From: Cyanidium caldarium
Lineage: Eukaryota > Rhodophyta > Bangiophyceae > Cyanidiales > Cyanidiaceae
Reading direction: 5' to 3'
Assembly: GCA_026184775.1 (NCBI GenBank)
Contig: JANCYW010000003.1
Location: 372,001 to 436,000 of the forward strand
DNA: 64,000 bases
Shown piece after piece: positions 35,309 through 44,391 of this stretch; position 1 is the first letter of the stretch; each line of letters begins with the position of its first letter. The position numbers were made by a program, and so were the translations under genes. A model generated the notes under the pieces. The model made no database searches, was not told where the DNA came from, and was given only the letters and a program-made list of their open reading frames with translations.

Positions 35309-37768
35309 CTACTCCCTGACTCCCTTCTCCATCGAGTGATGCTCCGAGACTGAATGCTCGCGCTCCACGCTCTCGATAAAGGTCTCCACGTCGGCACTGC
35401 ACGCCGCCTCGCGAGCGCCCTTGTACAGCGGCCGCGGCCGCCAGCGCACCACCGTCAGCAGAATGCAGGCGATGACGGTGAAACCGAAAAAGTATGCGAT
35501 GACGATCGCCACGTCCTTCCACTTGTAGGACGGGCTCGACGAGAACCCGTACTGCTTCGAGATGTACTGGATGCCGTCGGTGATCGGACACACCTGATAC
35601 GCCTGTGGCACCCCGGACGGTTGCAGCTCGCTGGGCGTACAGGTGAAGGTGATGCCGTCAAACTCGTTCAGCATCATGCCTTCGTAGGCGTAGTGGAACG
35701 GGTTGATCCAGTAGACCCAGATGAGGTAGTCGGGGATGTTGGGCGGCGTGGCCAGAAAGCCCACGCTCAGCACCATCAGCATGATCAATAGACTGCCGAT
35801 CACCAGCGCGATATCGGCGTACGGCGTCGCGTACGCCACCGCCTTGAGAAGGATGTTCACCGCCATGCCCACCAGCCACACGATGAGGATCGCGTAGCCA
35901 AACGGCGGGCCGCCCTGCAGTTTGGTCATGTGAATGACGATCACCAGAAACAGGAACGTCTCCAGAAACTGGATGGGGATGTCCAGCACCCACTGCGAGA
36001 AAAAGTAGGGCGGCATCTCGTAAAAGCCGGCGCGCCGCTGTTTGCGCACCACTTGCAACATGCCGGCCACGGCGGTGATGGACGAGAAACCGGCCACACC
36101 CACGATGAGCAGGATGAGGAAGATAAGTCCTTCGCGCACGGTCACACTGAGCTGGTCCTTGCTGAGGCCGAAGAACAGACACCCAATCACAATGCCCAGC
36201 ACCACATAGCGAAAGATGCGCACGCCCAGCGAGAACGGCGAGAGCAGCTGCATGCGCACCTCCCGCTTGAAACAGGTGGCGGTCTGGCGGGTGCGTTTTT
36301 GCAGCGAGTTGCGCTGGAACAGCTTGCCCAGCTCCACGTACCGCTCGCTATGGAACGCCTGCTGTTGGTCTTCGGTGAGGTAAGAGCGCGACTCCACGAC
36401 TTCGCGGTAATGCTGCGCGATGGACGAATTGCGGTACACTTCGGCAAACTCCGCAGGCGTGCGCGGCGCGCGCCTCTCATACCCCGGCCGGATGCACCGC
36501 GCCGACTGCTCCGGATCGCCGATGGTGGCCAAAAACTCGGGCAGCAGGCGCTTGCGCGGCCGTCGATAGCCGATCTCGTAAAAGTAACGTTCCGCATCCT
36601 TGGTCGGCCCAAAGTACAGGATCTTGCCGGCCTCCATCAGCATCACCTTGTCGTACGAATTGTAGATCTCCTGGCTCGGTTGTTGCATCACCGATATGAC
36701 GGTAATGTGGCGCTGTCTCGCGATGGCCGTCACACGCTCCTGCAGGTCCATCGCGGTGGCCGCGTCCAGACCGCGCGTCCACTGGTCCAACATCCAGATC
36801 TGGCTGGAGAGGCGCAACGTCATCTCACCGATGGTCACGCGCTTCTTCTCGCCGCCACTGACGCCGCGCATCATATCGTTGCCCACGATGGTGTCCTGGC
36901 AGTGAGTCAACCCGAGCGACCGGATCAATAGCGTGACGCGGTCCTTACGCACCTTGTCGGCAAAGGGGAAGAAATCCGGAATGAGGCACTCGGCGGCGAA
37001 CATAAACGTCTGCCGCACTGACAACGTGGCCACGTGTACGTCGGATTCCTCCACAAACTGCACAATATGCTGTAGCGGCGGCAGCGTGTTGCGCTCCATG
37101 GTGCCCAGGTCGTGGCCGTTGTACTCCACGGTGCCGCGGATGCGAGCGTAGTCACGCAAGTTTCGCTGCGCCAACACGTTCAGGAAGGTGCTGGTGCCGG
37201 AGCCCGGCGGCCCTAGGACCAGCAGCGTCTCTCCGGGCAGCACATAACCGGTGGCGCCGTCTACGATCGGCTCCAAGTGCGTGCCCGGCCCGTCCTTGCC
37301 GCGCCGGATCACATCCAGCCAGAGCCACTTGAGAACATCCAACACCTGCGACGGTATCGCCAGCGCCAAGTCGCGCACGCGCGTGTACACCGTCTCAATA
37401 CCCAGCTTACCGTACACCACCGGCACGTCCACGGTCAGGTCGTTCCAGCCCAGCGCTATCGTCGGCGGGCGCAGCAGCATCGCCGCCTGCATCTCCCGCA
37501 CCTTGTTGGCGTACGCCTCCCCGTCAAAATGCGCCTCGTTCTCGATATCGTACCGCGGGTCGGTCAAAAAGTCCGCGTGCTCCCTCTCCACCTGCTTCCG
37601 CAGCGCGTCCAGCGCCCGCCAGTTCACCCAGCCGCTGGCCCACCTGCCCATCAGGCGTCGCGGCGCCAACGACAGCAGCCAGCTCTCCTTCACCAACTCA
37701 TCCTGCAGCTTTCCGCGGTCTTTAGGGTCTGGTGTGTAAGTGCGCATAGGCTTGGACCGTTCCGCCAT
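35309..37768 (-). CDS. half-size ABCG transporter resembling the N-terminal half of a PDR pump
   Basis: An 819-residue product with NBD then TMD (ABCG order). It matches the first half of fungal-type pleiotropic drug resistance pumps, including their characteristic decay. Walker A reads GPPGSGTSTFL (Lys replaced by Thr, about residue 190) and Walker B is MLDQWTRGLDAATAMDL (no catalytic Glu, like the WDNxTRGLD of fungal NBD1), but the signature VSGGEKKRVTIGEM is perfect. Six membrane spans follow, with a C-terminal extracellular loop carrying Cys residues (FTCTPSELQ, YQVCPITDG) before the last span. The start is the Met at 37768 (MAERSKPMRTYTP); the frame is open to 38101. Head to head with the complementary half at 38025. 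Confidence 0.9.
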   Translation of the reverse strand: MAERSKPMRTYTPDPKDRGKLQDELVKESWLLSLAPRRLMGRWASGWVNWRALDALRKQVEREHADFLTDPRYDIENEAHFDGEAYANKVREMQAAMLLRPPTIALGWNDLTVDVPVVYGKLGIETVYTRVRDLALAIPSQVLDVLKWLWLDVIRRGKDGPGTHLEPIVDGATGYVLPGETLLVLGPPGSGTSTFLNVLAQRNLRDYARIRGTVEYNGHDLGTMERNTLPPLQHIVQFVEESDVHVATLSVRQTFMFAAECLIPDFFPFADKVRKDRVTLLIRSLGLTHCQDTIVGNDMMRGVSGGEKKRVTIGEMTLRLSSQIWMLDQWTRGLDAATAMDLQERVTAIARQRHITVISVMQQPSQEIYNSYDKVMLMEAGKILYFGPTKDAERYFYEIGYRRPRKRLLPEFLATIGDPEQSARCIRPGYERRAPRTPAEFAEVYRNSSIAQHYREVVESRSYLTEDQQQAFHSERYVELGKLFQRNSLQKRTRQTATCFKREVRMQLLSPFSLGVRIFRYVVLGIVIGCLFFGLSKDQLSVTVREGLIFLILLIVGVAGFSSITAVAGMLQVVRKQRRAGFYEMPPYFFSQWVLDIPIQFLETFLFLVIVIHMTKLQGGPPFGYAILIVWLVGMAVNILLKAVAYATPYADIALVIGSLLIMLMVLSVGFLATPPNIPDYLIWVYWINPFHYAYEGMMLNEFDGITFTCTPSELQPSGVPQAYQVCPITDGIQYISKQYGFSSSPSYKWKDVAIVIAYFFGFTVIACILLTVVRWRPRPLYKGAREAACSADVETFIESVEREHSVSEHHSMEKGVRE

Positions 37769-38024
37769 GGCTCCGCACCCCGACGGACCTGTGGAGTAGC
37801 AGGCACTCAAGAGTCCACCACGACCGTCCACCGCCAAGATGCGCGGCCTGGACGTGTCCAGCGCCGAAACTCGGTTTGCGCACGCCTCGTCGGAGCTGAG
37901 CGTTGCGCTCGGGTGCGCGTCCAGACCACGGGCTAAGGGGGGTGCCTGAAAAGAGTGCAGCTCTCCAGGAGGCGTGCAGTGGCAGTGTGAGTGGGGGGCA
38001 GGAGTGTACCAAGTCGGAGAGGGG
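37769..38024. promoter_or_regulatory. 256-base shared promoter region of the two half-PDR genes
   Basis: This is the only DNA between the chosen starts of the two head-to-head half-transporters, and both frames read open into it, so it must drive both genes. Sharing it would help equimolar expression of two subunits. No named motif is recognised. Confidence 0.5.
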
Positions 38025-40496
38025 ATGACACCAGAGTCAGAAGACGGGTCGGTACCGGGGGCAGCTGGGGAGGGCGGAGTGAACGACGGGGCGCCGCCCA
38101 ACGGTCACCTCGACGCCAGCGCCCCTGCGCTCCCCGAAGACCACGCGGTGCCGGACGGTTTGCACGCGATGCGGCGTGGCGATGACAGTGTCGTGTCGGA
38201 CAGGATGCACTCGATCCGCAGCGTGTCGGACGTGGACTGGCCGCGCACGCCGACGGCCAGCAAACGGCGGAGCACACACCTGAGTCACGACGCCAATCGG
38301 AGTTATGCGCCGAGCATGAGCGCCCCAGAGTTGTCGTTCTCGCCGCTGCCGCACCCCACCGTGGTGTTCACTTGGCGCGGCGTGCAGTACTGGGTGCCGG
38401 CGCCGGCGGCAGTGACCGGCCGGCGGCGGTTTCGCTGTTTCCGCTTCGGTCGCCGGCAGGCGGACGAGGCGAAGCAGCCAGAGGGCAACGACGAGGAGAA
38501 GCAGGCGAGCGCATCGGACGAGACCAACGAGGAGGTGGGCGGTGTGGAACCGACTGCACCGATGACCGAGGCGCCGCCGCCGCAGTTGTCCAACAACGCG
38601 GTGGATGAGGAGAGCGGCATGCTGGCGCTGTTGATGAACGTGACCGGTTACTCGCAGCCGGGTCGGCTGACGGCGCTGTGCGGATCGTCGGGCGCGGGCA
38701 AGTCGACGCTGCTGGACGTGTTGGCGAATCGCAAGACCAAGGGCCGCATCGAAGGCGATATCCGGAGCAACGGCGAAACCGTCAATTATGAACGTCTGAA
38801 GCACTTTATGGGCTATGTGGAGCAGCGCGACCTGCACATCAGCAAGCAGACAGTGGAGGAGGCGGTTCTGTTTGCGGCCCGCACGCGCCTGCCTCCGGAC
38901 ACGCCGGATGAGACTGCGCGAGAGTACACCGAGCACATTCTCACGGTGATGAACCTAGCACCGGACCGCAAGCGCCTGGTGGGCAGTGATGAGGAGGCGA
39001 ATCTGTCGGGTGTGATCACGAGCGATGCTCGCAAACGCCTGTCGATGGCGGTGGAGTATGCCGCCAACGCGGCGTTGTACTTTTTGGACGAGCCGACCTC
39101 GGGGCTGGATGCGCGCTCGGCGTTGCGGGTGATTCGTGCCATCCGCGCCATGGCCAACAACCAGCGCTCGGTGGTGGCGGTCATCCACCAGCCGTCGTAC
39201 GAGGTGTTCAGCGCGTTCGATGACCTGTTGCTGCTGCGGCGCGGCGGCCGCACGGTGTACTTTGGCGAACTGGGCGACGCTTGCACCATCATGACGGATT
39301 ACTTTGCGCGGAACGGGGCGGATCCGATTGACGACCGCAGCAACCCGGCGGACTACATGCTGCGGGTGATCGGCGCCGGCGTCAGCGGTCGCCGTCCGGG
39401 CGACATCAAAGACTGGGCGGAGATTTGGCAGCAGTCACCGGAGGCCAAAGCGGCCGACGCCAATCTGGACGAGTTGGTGGCCTCATCGCAAGGCGCAGAG
39501 CCACTGGAGTACAAGCCACCCAACCAGAAGCAGCAATGGCGGCGGCTTTACTACGTTACTCGGCGGCAGCTGATCTCGTACTGGCGCACGCCCAACTACA
39601 ACTTTTCGCGGTACGTGCTGGCGATCGCACTGGGCCTGATGATTGGCCTCTTCTTCCTCAAACTGCCGCGCAACAACAGCGCGCTGGACGCGTACGTCTC
39701 GGTGCTGTACCTGTCGCTACTGTACGCGGTTTTCCTCATTCAGAACGTGTTGACGCCTACCTTTCAGGAGCGTTCGGCGTTTTACCGCGAGGTGGCCTCG
39801 GGTACCTATCACCCCGTCGCGTACGCGCTGGCGATCGGCTTTGCGGAGTTCCCGTACACGATCATCGGGTCGGTCATCTACACGCTGCTGGTGTATTTCA
39901 TGGTCGGCTATCCGGCCACCGGTTACGGCTACTTTTTGTTCATGAACATCCTCTTCTCGCTGTATTCGGTGAGCTTGGGCCAGCTGCTGGCGGCGCTGCT
40001 GAGTTCGCAGTTGGTGGGCGTGATGTTGGCCGGCATGTTGATCCCGCTGCAGAACATCTTCTCCGGTTTCCTGGCGCCGTACCCGGAGATTCCCCACTGG
40101 CTCTGGTGGGCGTACTACGCCAATCCGTACCGATGGGCGCTGGAGGGCATCGTCGTGTCGGCGCTGACGGATTTGCCGTTCCACTGCGATGCCGGCGAGT
40201 ACGGCTTCTTCCCGTTGCCGCCGCAGTTTCACGGTGACTGCAGCGACGGCGGTGCGTTGCCGTACGGGAACGTGACCTCGCCGGCCACCTGCCAGTCGGC
40301 CGGCGTGCGCGTCGCCAGCGGATCGGTGGCGTGCTGCACCTACTGCCCGGTGACCAGCGGCAATCAGATCATCGCCAAGTATGGCCTGCATTCCAACTGG
40401 CGATGGATCGACATCGGCGCCATGTGCGGCTTTTACGCGCTGTACCGCGTCGCCACCGTCTTGACACTGGTGTATGTGCGGCATCTGAACCGGTGA
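38025..40496 (+). CDS. half-size ABCG transporter resembling the C-terminal half of a PDR pump
   Basis: An 823-residue product, NBD then TMD. After a Ser/Glu-rich N-terminus, VVFTWRGVQYWVP marks the PDR NBD2 entry. Walker A is GSSGAGKSTLLDVLANRKT (about residue 220), the H-loop is VIHQPSYEVFSAFDD and Walker B is ALYFLDEPTSGLDA, all canonical. The signature region is SGVITSDARKRLSMAVEY, where PDR NBD2 normally has the already weak LNVEQRKRLTIGVEL. PDR-like landmarks in the TMD include IPHWLWWAYYANPYRWALEG and a large Cys-rich loop (SVACCTYCPVTSG) before the last span. It ends in VYVRHLNR. It is complementary to the divergent gene at 35309-37768. Confidence 0.92.
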   Translation: MTPESEDGSVPGAAGEGGVNDGAPPNGHLDASAPALPEDHAVPDGLHAMRRGDDSVVSDRMHSIRSVSDVDWPRTPTASKRRSTHLSHDANRSYAPSMSAPELSFSPLPHPTVVFTWRGVQYWVPAPAAVTGRRRFRCFRFGRRQADEAKQPEGNDEEKQASASDETNEEVGGVEPTAPMTEAPPPQLSNNAVDEESGMLALLMNVTGYSQPGRLTALCGSSGAGKSTLLDVLANRKTKGRIEGDIRSNGETVNYERLKHFMGYVEQRDLHISKQTVEEAVLFAARTRLPPDTPDETAREYTEHILTVMNLAPDRKRLVGSDEEANLSGVITSDARKRLSMAVEYAANAALYFLDEPTSGLDARSALRVIRAIRAMANNQRSVVAVIHQPSYEVFSAFDDLLLLRRGGRTVYFGELGDACTIMTDYFARNGADPIDDRSNPADYMLRVIGAGVSGRRPGDIKDWAEIWQQSPEAKAADANLDELVASSQGAEPLEYKPPNQKQQWRRLYYVTRRQLISYWRTPNYNFSRYVLAIALGLMIGLFFLKLPRNNSALDAYVSVLYLSLLYAVFLIQNVLTPTFQERSAFYREVASGTYHPVAYALAIGFAEFPYTIIGSVIYTLLVYFMVGYPATGYGYFLFMNILFSLYSVSLGQLLAALLSSQLVGVMLAGMLIPLQNIFSGFLAPYPEIPHWLWWAYYANPYRWALEGIVVSALTDLPFHCDAGEYGFFPLPPQFHGDCSDGGALPYGNVTSPATCQSAGVRVASGSVACCTYCPVTSGNQIIAKYGLHSNWRWIDIGAMCGFYALYRVATVLTLVYVRHLNR

Positions 40497-40781
40497 GGTG
40501 GTGTGGCCGGAGATGGTGGAGGGATGTGACGGCAGGTGGTGGAGGCGGCTAGGCGCACAGACGGGTGGATATGCAGGCGAGGTGTGGTGTATGGACAGGA
40601 CAGGCATCCGACGGGAAGGTGGAGCTGAGGACCGGTGCCGGAATGTGTAGTGAATGGTAAACGAACGATATCGGGGAGAGTGCTGCAAGGGTTGTGGTCC
40701 TCGACGTGTCGAACCTGTTCCTACCTTCGGCGAAGCGAGTGCCACTGCAACGTTTCTCGCGCCACTTGCGAACGTGTCTCT

Positions 40782-41618
40782 ATGTCGTCGGGGAAGCGAG
40801 CCGTCAAAGCCACCAGCTTTGCTTGGGCAGAAGCGCCTGACATCCGCAGCGTGCATCAGGCGCTGGTGAGGGCGTACGGCGTGCGCAAACGCCCGGCACG
40901 ACGACGCACGCCGGAGCCGCTGCTGGACGTGCTGATTCGCACGGTGCTCTCGCAAAACACCACCGACGCGCTGAGCGAGCGGGCATACCGACAATTGCGA
41001 CAGCGCTTCTCGCGATGGTCGGAGGTGCTGTCGGCGACGCAACAAGAGGTGGAGGGGGCCATTCGAGTGGGTGGTTTGGCGCGCGTGCGCGCTCAGCATA
41101 TACGCGATATCCTGCAGCGGGTGGCCGATGCCAGGGGCGTGCAACGAGTCTGCGGCCATGAAGACCTTTCCCTGGAGCACTTGCAGGCGTGGAGCACGCC
41201 TGATGTAATGCAGGCGCTGACGCAGCACCGCGGAGTCGGTCAGAAAACCGCCGCCTGCGTGGTGTTGTTCGGCCTGCGCCGCGACGATGTGTTTCCGGTG
41301 GACACGCATATCCATCGCGTCGCCCAGCGACTGGGATGGTTGGGGACGGGGGTTGCTCGCGAGGACACACAGGCGGCGCTGAACGAGGCGGTACCGGATG
41401 CGCTGAAGTACGCACTGCATTTGTTGCTCATCGCCCACGGGAAGCGGGTGTGTCGGGCGCGCACGCCGCGTTGTGCTGAATGTGTGTTGGCGCCACTGGG
41501 TTGCCGCTGGTACGCAACGGCCGACAAGGTCGATGCTGCAGATATCGAGGGTGTGGGCGACGGGAGGAGGGGGCAGATGTCGCGGAAACGTCGACGGAGC
41601 GGAGGTACGGAGAGGTGA
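40782..41618 (+). CDS. endonuclease III-like HhH-GPD DNA glycosylase
   Basis: A 278-residue base-excision repair enzyme. TPEPLLDVLIRTVLSQNTTD is the helix pair at the start of the domain. The helix-hairpin-helix and active site read LTQHRGVGQKTAACVVLFGL, with the Lys of bifunctional glycosylase/AP-lyases, and the catalytic Asp is in VFPVDTHIHRVAQRLGW. A [4Fe-4S] loop follows: C-x6-C-x2-C-x6-C in VCRARTPRCAECVLAPLGC, one residue longer in the last gap than E. coli Nth. It resembles the plant EndoIII-like/DEMETER-related single-domain enzymes. The C-terminal Arg-rich tail (SRKRRRSGG) overlaps the opposite-strand membrane-protein gene by 191 bases. The Met at 40782 is chosen (frame open to 40635). 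Confidence 0.85.
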   Translation: MSSGKRAVKATSFAWAEAPDIRSVHQALVRAYGVRKRPARRRTPEPLLDVLIRTVLSQNTTDALSERAYRQLRQRFSRWSEVLSATQQEVEGAIRVGGLARVRAQHIRDILQRVADARGVQRVCGHEDLSLEHLQAWSTPDVMQALTQHRGVGQKTAACVVLFGLRRDDVFPVDTHIHRVAQRLGWLGTGVAREDTQAALNEAVPDALKYALHLLLIAHGKRVCRARTPRCAECVLAPLGCRWYATADKVDAADIEGVGDGRRGQMSRKRRRSGGTER

Positions 41619-43026
41619 GGGGGAAAGGGATCGGTTCCCGCTTGCAACACACATGTGTGGCGATGAAGCCCTGTTTGTGGGTGGGCAGACCGCACTCGAC
41701 ATGACGCATACATGTGGGCGTCTCCGGTGGCAGGAAGAGCACCGCATGGATAGCCAACGTCGCCAGCACCATGGTGTTCTGCACCAACGTGTACCAGAAC
41801 GTGTACAGCGGCACGCAGAACGTGTTGCCCGTCCAGTGCGACAACGCCGGTCGATACATAAAGCTCAAGGCCGGTGCGCCCTCGGCCGCGATGATCAGCA
41901 ACTGCAGGGTCACAGAGTGGATTGTCAGAGCTGCCGCCGCCAGAACCGACGTCATGAACATGCACACAACGACCACTGGGGTCGCAGACAACAGAATCCG
42001 GTGCCCACGCTGCTGTCGACGGTAATACAGGTTATGGAGCCGGTTCAGGAAACGCCAGGCCCAGCGCATTTCGCACACCGTAAAGGCGATAATGGCCAAC
42101 CCCATGGCGGTCAACACCGCGGTGAATATCGACACACCGTCGGGCACGTACGACAAGTAGACGTCGATGCGCACGACGGTGATCCGCGTCACCAGTGGGG
42201 TACGCGCTGGGACATCTCGGGTGTAGAACGCAAAAGTCAGCAGCACGGCGGCGTGCGCGACGAACACCAGCGCCGGCGATCCGAGCAGCTGCCACCAGGA
42301 GAGGCGCGCCAGCACCACCGTCATGATCGAAGTGTCCCGATAGAACAATAGGTTGCCAACCACTTCCTCGACGAATAGCGTCGTGGAGTGCACCCGTTCG
42401 CATTGGGCCGCCTGCGCCAATGGGATCACCTGGCCGATGGGCTGCAGCTCCCACATCAACACGAACGTGAACACCGCCCTAGCGTATGGCACGCGCGTGC
42501 GTTCGCTGGGCGGCACGGCGCAGAGGCGCGCGTTGAAGTAGACGCAGTTGATGTAGCTGCGGGCCACCTCCACCGGACCGGTCACGGAGAACCCCAGCAC
42601 GATGCTGCGCTGGATGAGAAACGTCGAAGTGCCGATGACGTTGGCACAGCTAATGAGGCTCACGTTGGCGGTCAGCGACACTGCCACCAGAGTCCGCAGC
42701 AAGTGCAAGATGGGGTTCGTGTGGGTGGAGTCGAACACCTCGAACTTTTCTAGCGGCGGTCGAGTTGTCATCGCCGGCATAGACTCGCAGGTGGAAGGCA
42801 GGCTGTAAGTCGATATGCGCTCGAGAGAGGAGCTGCCCAGTTGGTATGTGGCCTTGTATGCCTCCGCATCGGGCAGGTGCGACAACTGGCACCGGACTTG
42901 CGACGAGCACCCTGACCGCTTCACGATCGTCTCTTGTGGCAACTGACACGGTCCACTGGGGTCGTTTTCCGGCTCCAACGCGACAGCCACCGTGGGCACT
43001 TGGGGCGGTGCCATCCCGAAACGCAA
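41428..43026 (-). CDS. unknown multi-pass membrane protein
   Basis: I do not recognise the family. The 532-residue frame has a hydrophilic N-terminus of about 100 residues, followed by roughly six to eight hydrophobic segments, for example AVFTFVLMWELQPIGQVIPL, LLGSPALVFVAHAAVLLTFA, SIFTAVLTAMGLAIIAFTVC, TPVVVVCMFMTSVLAAAALT and MVLATLAIHAVLFL. Between them lie short basic loops (MRWAWRFLNRLHNLYYRRQQ). The last about 85 residues are Pro/Arg/Ser-rich and overlap the DNA-glycosylase gene on the other strand. The hydrophobic pattern supports a real protein. The true end could be earlier only if the gene is spliced, for which I see no evidence. Confidence 0.62.
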   Translation of the reverse strand: MRFGMAPPQVPTVAVALEPENDPSGPCQLPQETIVKRSGCSSQVRCQLSHLPDAEAYKATYQLGSSSLERISTYSLPSTCESMPAMTTRPPLEKFEVFDSTHTNPILHLLRTLVAVSLTANVSLISCANVIGTSTFLIQRSIVLGFSVTGPVEVARSYINCVYFNARLCAVPPSERTRVPYARAVFTFVLMWELQPIGQVIPLAQAAQCERVHSTTLFVEEVVGNLLFYRDTSIMTVVLARLSWWQLLGSPALVFVAHAAVLLTFAFYTRDVPARTPLVTRITVVRIDVYLSYVPDGVSIFTAVLTAMGLAIIAFTVCEMRWAWRFLNRLHNLYYRRQQRGHRILLSATPVVVVCMFMTSVLAAAALTIHSVTLQLLIIAAEGAPALSFMYRPALSHWTGNTFCVPLYTFWYTLVQNTMVLATLAIHAVLFLPPETPTCMRHVECGLPTHKQGFIATHVCCKREPIPFPLTSPYLRSVDVSATSAPSSRRPHPRYLQHRPCRPLRTSGNPVAPTHIQHNAACAPDTPASRGR

Positions 43027-43629
43027 CCAGCGCTAGCTGGGGGCAAAACTCACGGGAGGTCCGGGCGAAAGAGCGCCATGCGCGTCTTCGTGATGCGGGG
43101 GCTTGCGGAGCACCGATTGGAGGCTCAGCGGCTTACGCCACGTCTTTCGCATGCCCGCACTCGCCGTCCTTGTCAGCTGTAAAACGTCATGCAAAAGAGC
43201 GTCCCGACCGACACCGCGCCGCCGGCTGCGCTGCACGTGATGCATGGGACAAGTGTCAGGAGGAAGAGAAGCCTTGCTGAGAGCGCCAACGAGGCGATAC
43301 GATCTAGAGAAAAGGCTGGCGACCTGCAGACGAGCGACACACCCCATACCTGCTATGACACGGAGAGGCACAAAGCGCTGGCACTGCCGAAACCGTCCGG
43401 GCATCCGCCCAGTTTCTTTACGCATACGCGACCATCGCCAGGGCAGCGTGGAGTGCGCGCGCCCGGAGACTCGCCGCCTATCAAGCGCTCCGCTCCCCGT
43501 CCGTACCGGCGCAGACGTACACTCCGGAGCAATCCGTGCCACACCTCACCACCGTTCCGGACCGCAGGCTACGACGCAAAGACGACCTCTCCCACCGCAC
43601 GTCCGTTCATCGCCGGCGTTGGGCGCGCC
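43027..43629. other. intergenic between the membrane-protein gene and the COX7a-like gene
   Basis: About 600 bases with no supportable gene. A minus frame at 43033-43542 is Arg/Ser/Pro-rich with no family features. It should contain the promoter of the membrane protein. Confidence 0.35.
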
Positions 43630-43995
43630 TCAGATGCCCTCTTTCTTGCCGTTCCCGGTGGCCAGCTCGTATATGGCAAAGCCGACCATGCCGACGCCCA
43701 CAAACGCCATACTGAACACCACACCGTTCACGAACCGGTCCATGGGCCGGCAGTTCCAGGTGTAGAGGCCCTGCGCCTTGGCCTTTTGGATCTCGTGGAT
43801 GACCTGCGGCACGCGGTTCTCGTTCATAAACAACCTCGAAAAGGGCGAGGGCGGCATGGTGGGGTTTGCAAGTGCCGCGGCGTCGACGCGAGCTCGTATG
43901 ATCCGCCCGTTGCGGCAGTCGCTGTGCGTGGGTGCGGGAAGCGCGAACGGGAGTGTCGCGCACGAGTGCCACGGCAAACCTGCAGCGCGCAACAT
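43630..43995 (-). CDS. small single-span mitochondrial protein, weakly COX7a-like
   Basis: A 121-residue product from the Met at 43995. It has a basic, acid-poor presequence (MLRAAGLPWHSCATLPFALP...RLF), then NENRVPQVIHEIQKAKAQGL, YTWNCRPMDRFVNGVVFSMA and FVGVGMVGFAIYELATGNGKK. A short amphipathic helix, one C-terminal transmembrane helix ending in YEL and a basic tail are the layout of cytochrome c oxidase subunit VIIa. The similarity is too weak to assert, and another small respiratory-chain subunit is possible. The frame extends to 44271, through the divergent NOP14 promoter. Confidence that a gene exists is higher than confidence in its name. Confidence 0.55.
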   Translation of the reverse strand: MLRAAGLPWHSCATLPFALPAPTHSDCRNGRIIRARVDAAALANPTMPPSPFSRLFMNENRVPQVIHEIQKAKAQGLYTWNCRPMDRFVNGVVFSMAFVGVGMVGFAIYELATGNGKKEGI

Positions 43996-44391
43996 CGAAT
44001 CGGGCGCGGAGCGGAGCGGAGACGAGGAGATGGGAACGCAGAAGACTTGTACAGCGAGCGTTACCATCACAGAAGAGAGCAAGGCTAGGACGGTGGTGAT
44101 ATGCCGCGAGGAAGACGTAATGAGGGAGCGTCCAGTTTCCCAGTGGTTTTTCCTGAAGACTCCTCTCTGCCATTCCTGGTTGCGATCTGCTGGCTCTGAC
44201 TGCTCAGGTGCTGACCGTGTGTGTGCATATGTGTTTCTCTTGTGCTCTCTAACACTGGAAAGCGTTCCCATCTCCGGGTGTCACGCACTCGATACGTCTG
44301 TCGTGGTGCCGGTTCGGCGACCCAGTCAGCGTCGGTCGGGCGGTTTTCGGGTTCCTCGTCGGCGGTCGCCGCCCCGACGAATCGACCGGAA
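43996..44391. promoter_or_regulatory. divergent upstream region, COX7a-like / NOP14
   Basis: About 400 bases between the chosen starts. Both frames extend into it without family resemblance. It has a T-rich stretch near 44215-44250 (tgtgtgtgcatatgtgtttctcttg). Promoter role is by position only. Confidence 0.35.

Noticed and set aside
39717-41747. A 676-codon open frame on the minus strand
   Set aside because: It is antisense to the C-terminal half-PDR gene and the DNA glycosylase, both clearly conserved. The product is low-complexity His/Arg/Gln sequence.
43033-43542. A 169-codon minus-strand gene between the membrane protein and the COX7a-like gene
   Set aside because: Arg/Ser/Pro-rich low-complexity translation with no targeting or domain features, more likely leader or promoter sequence.
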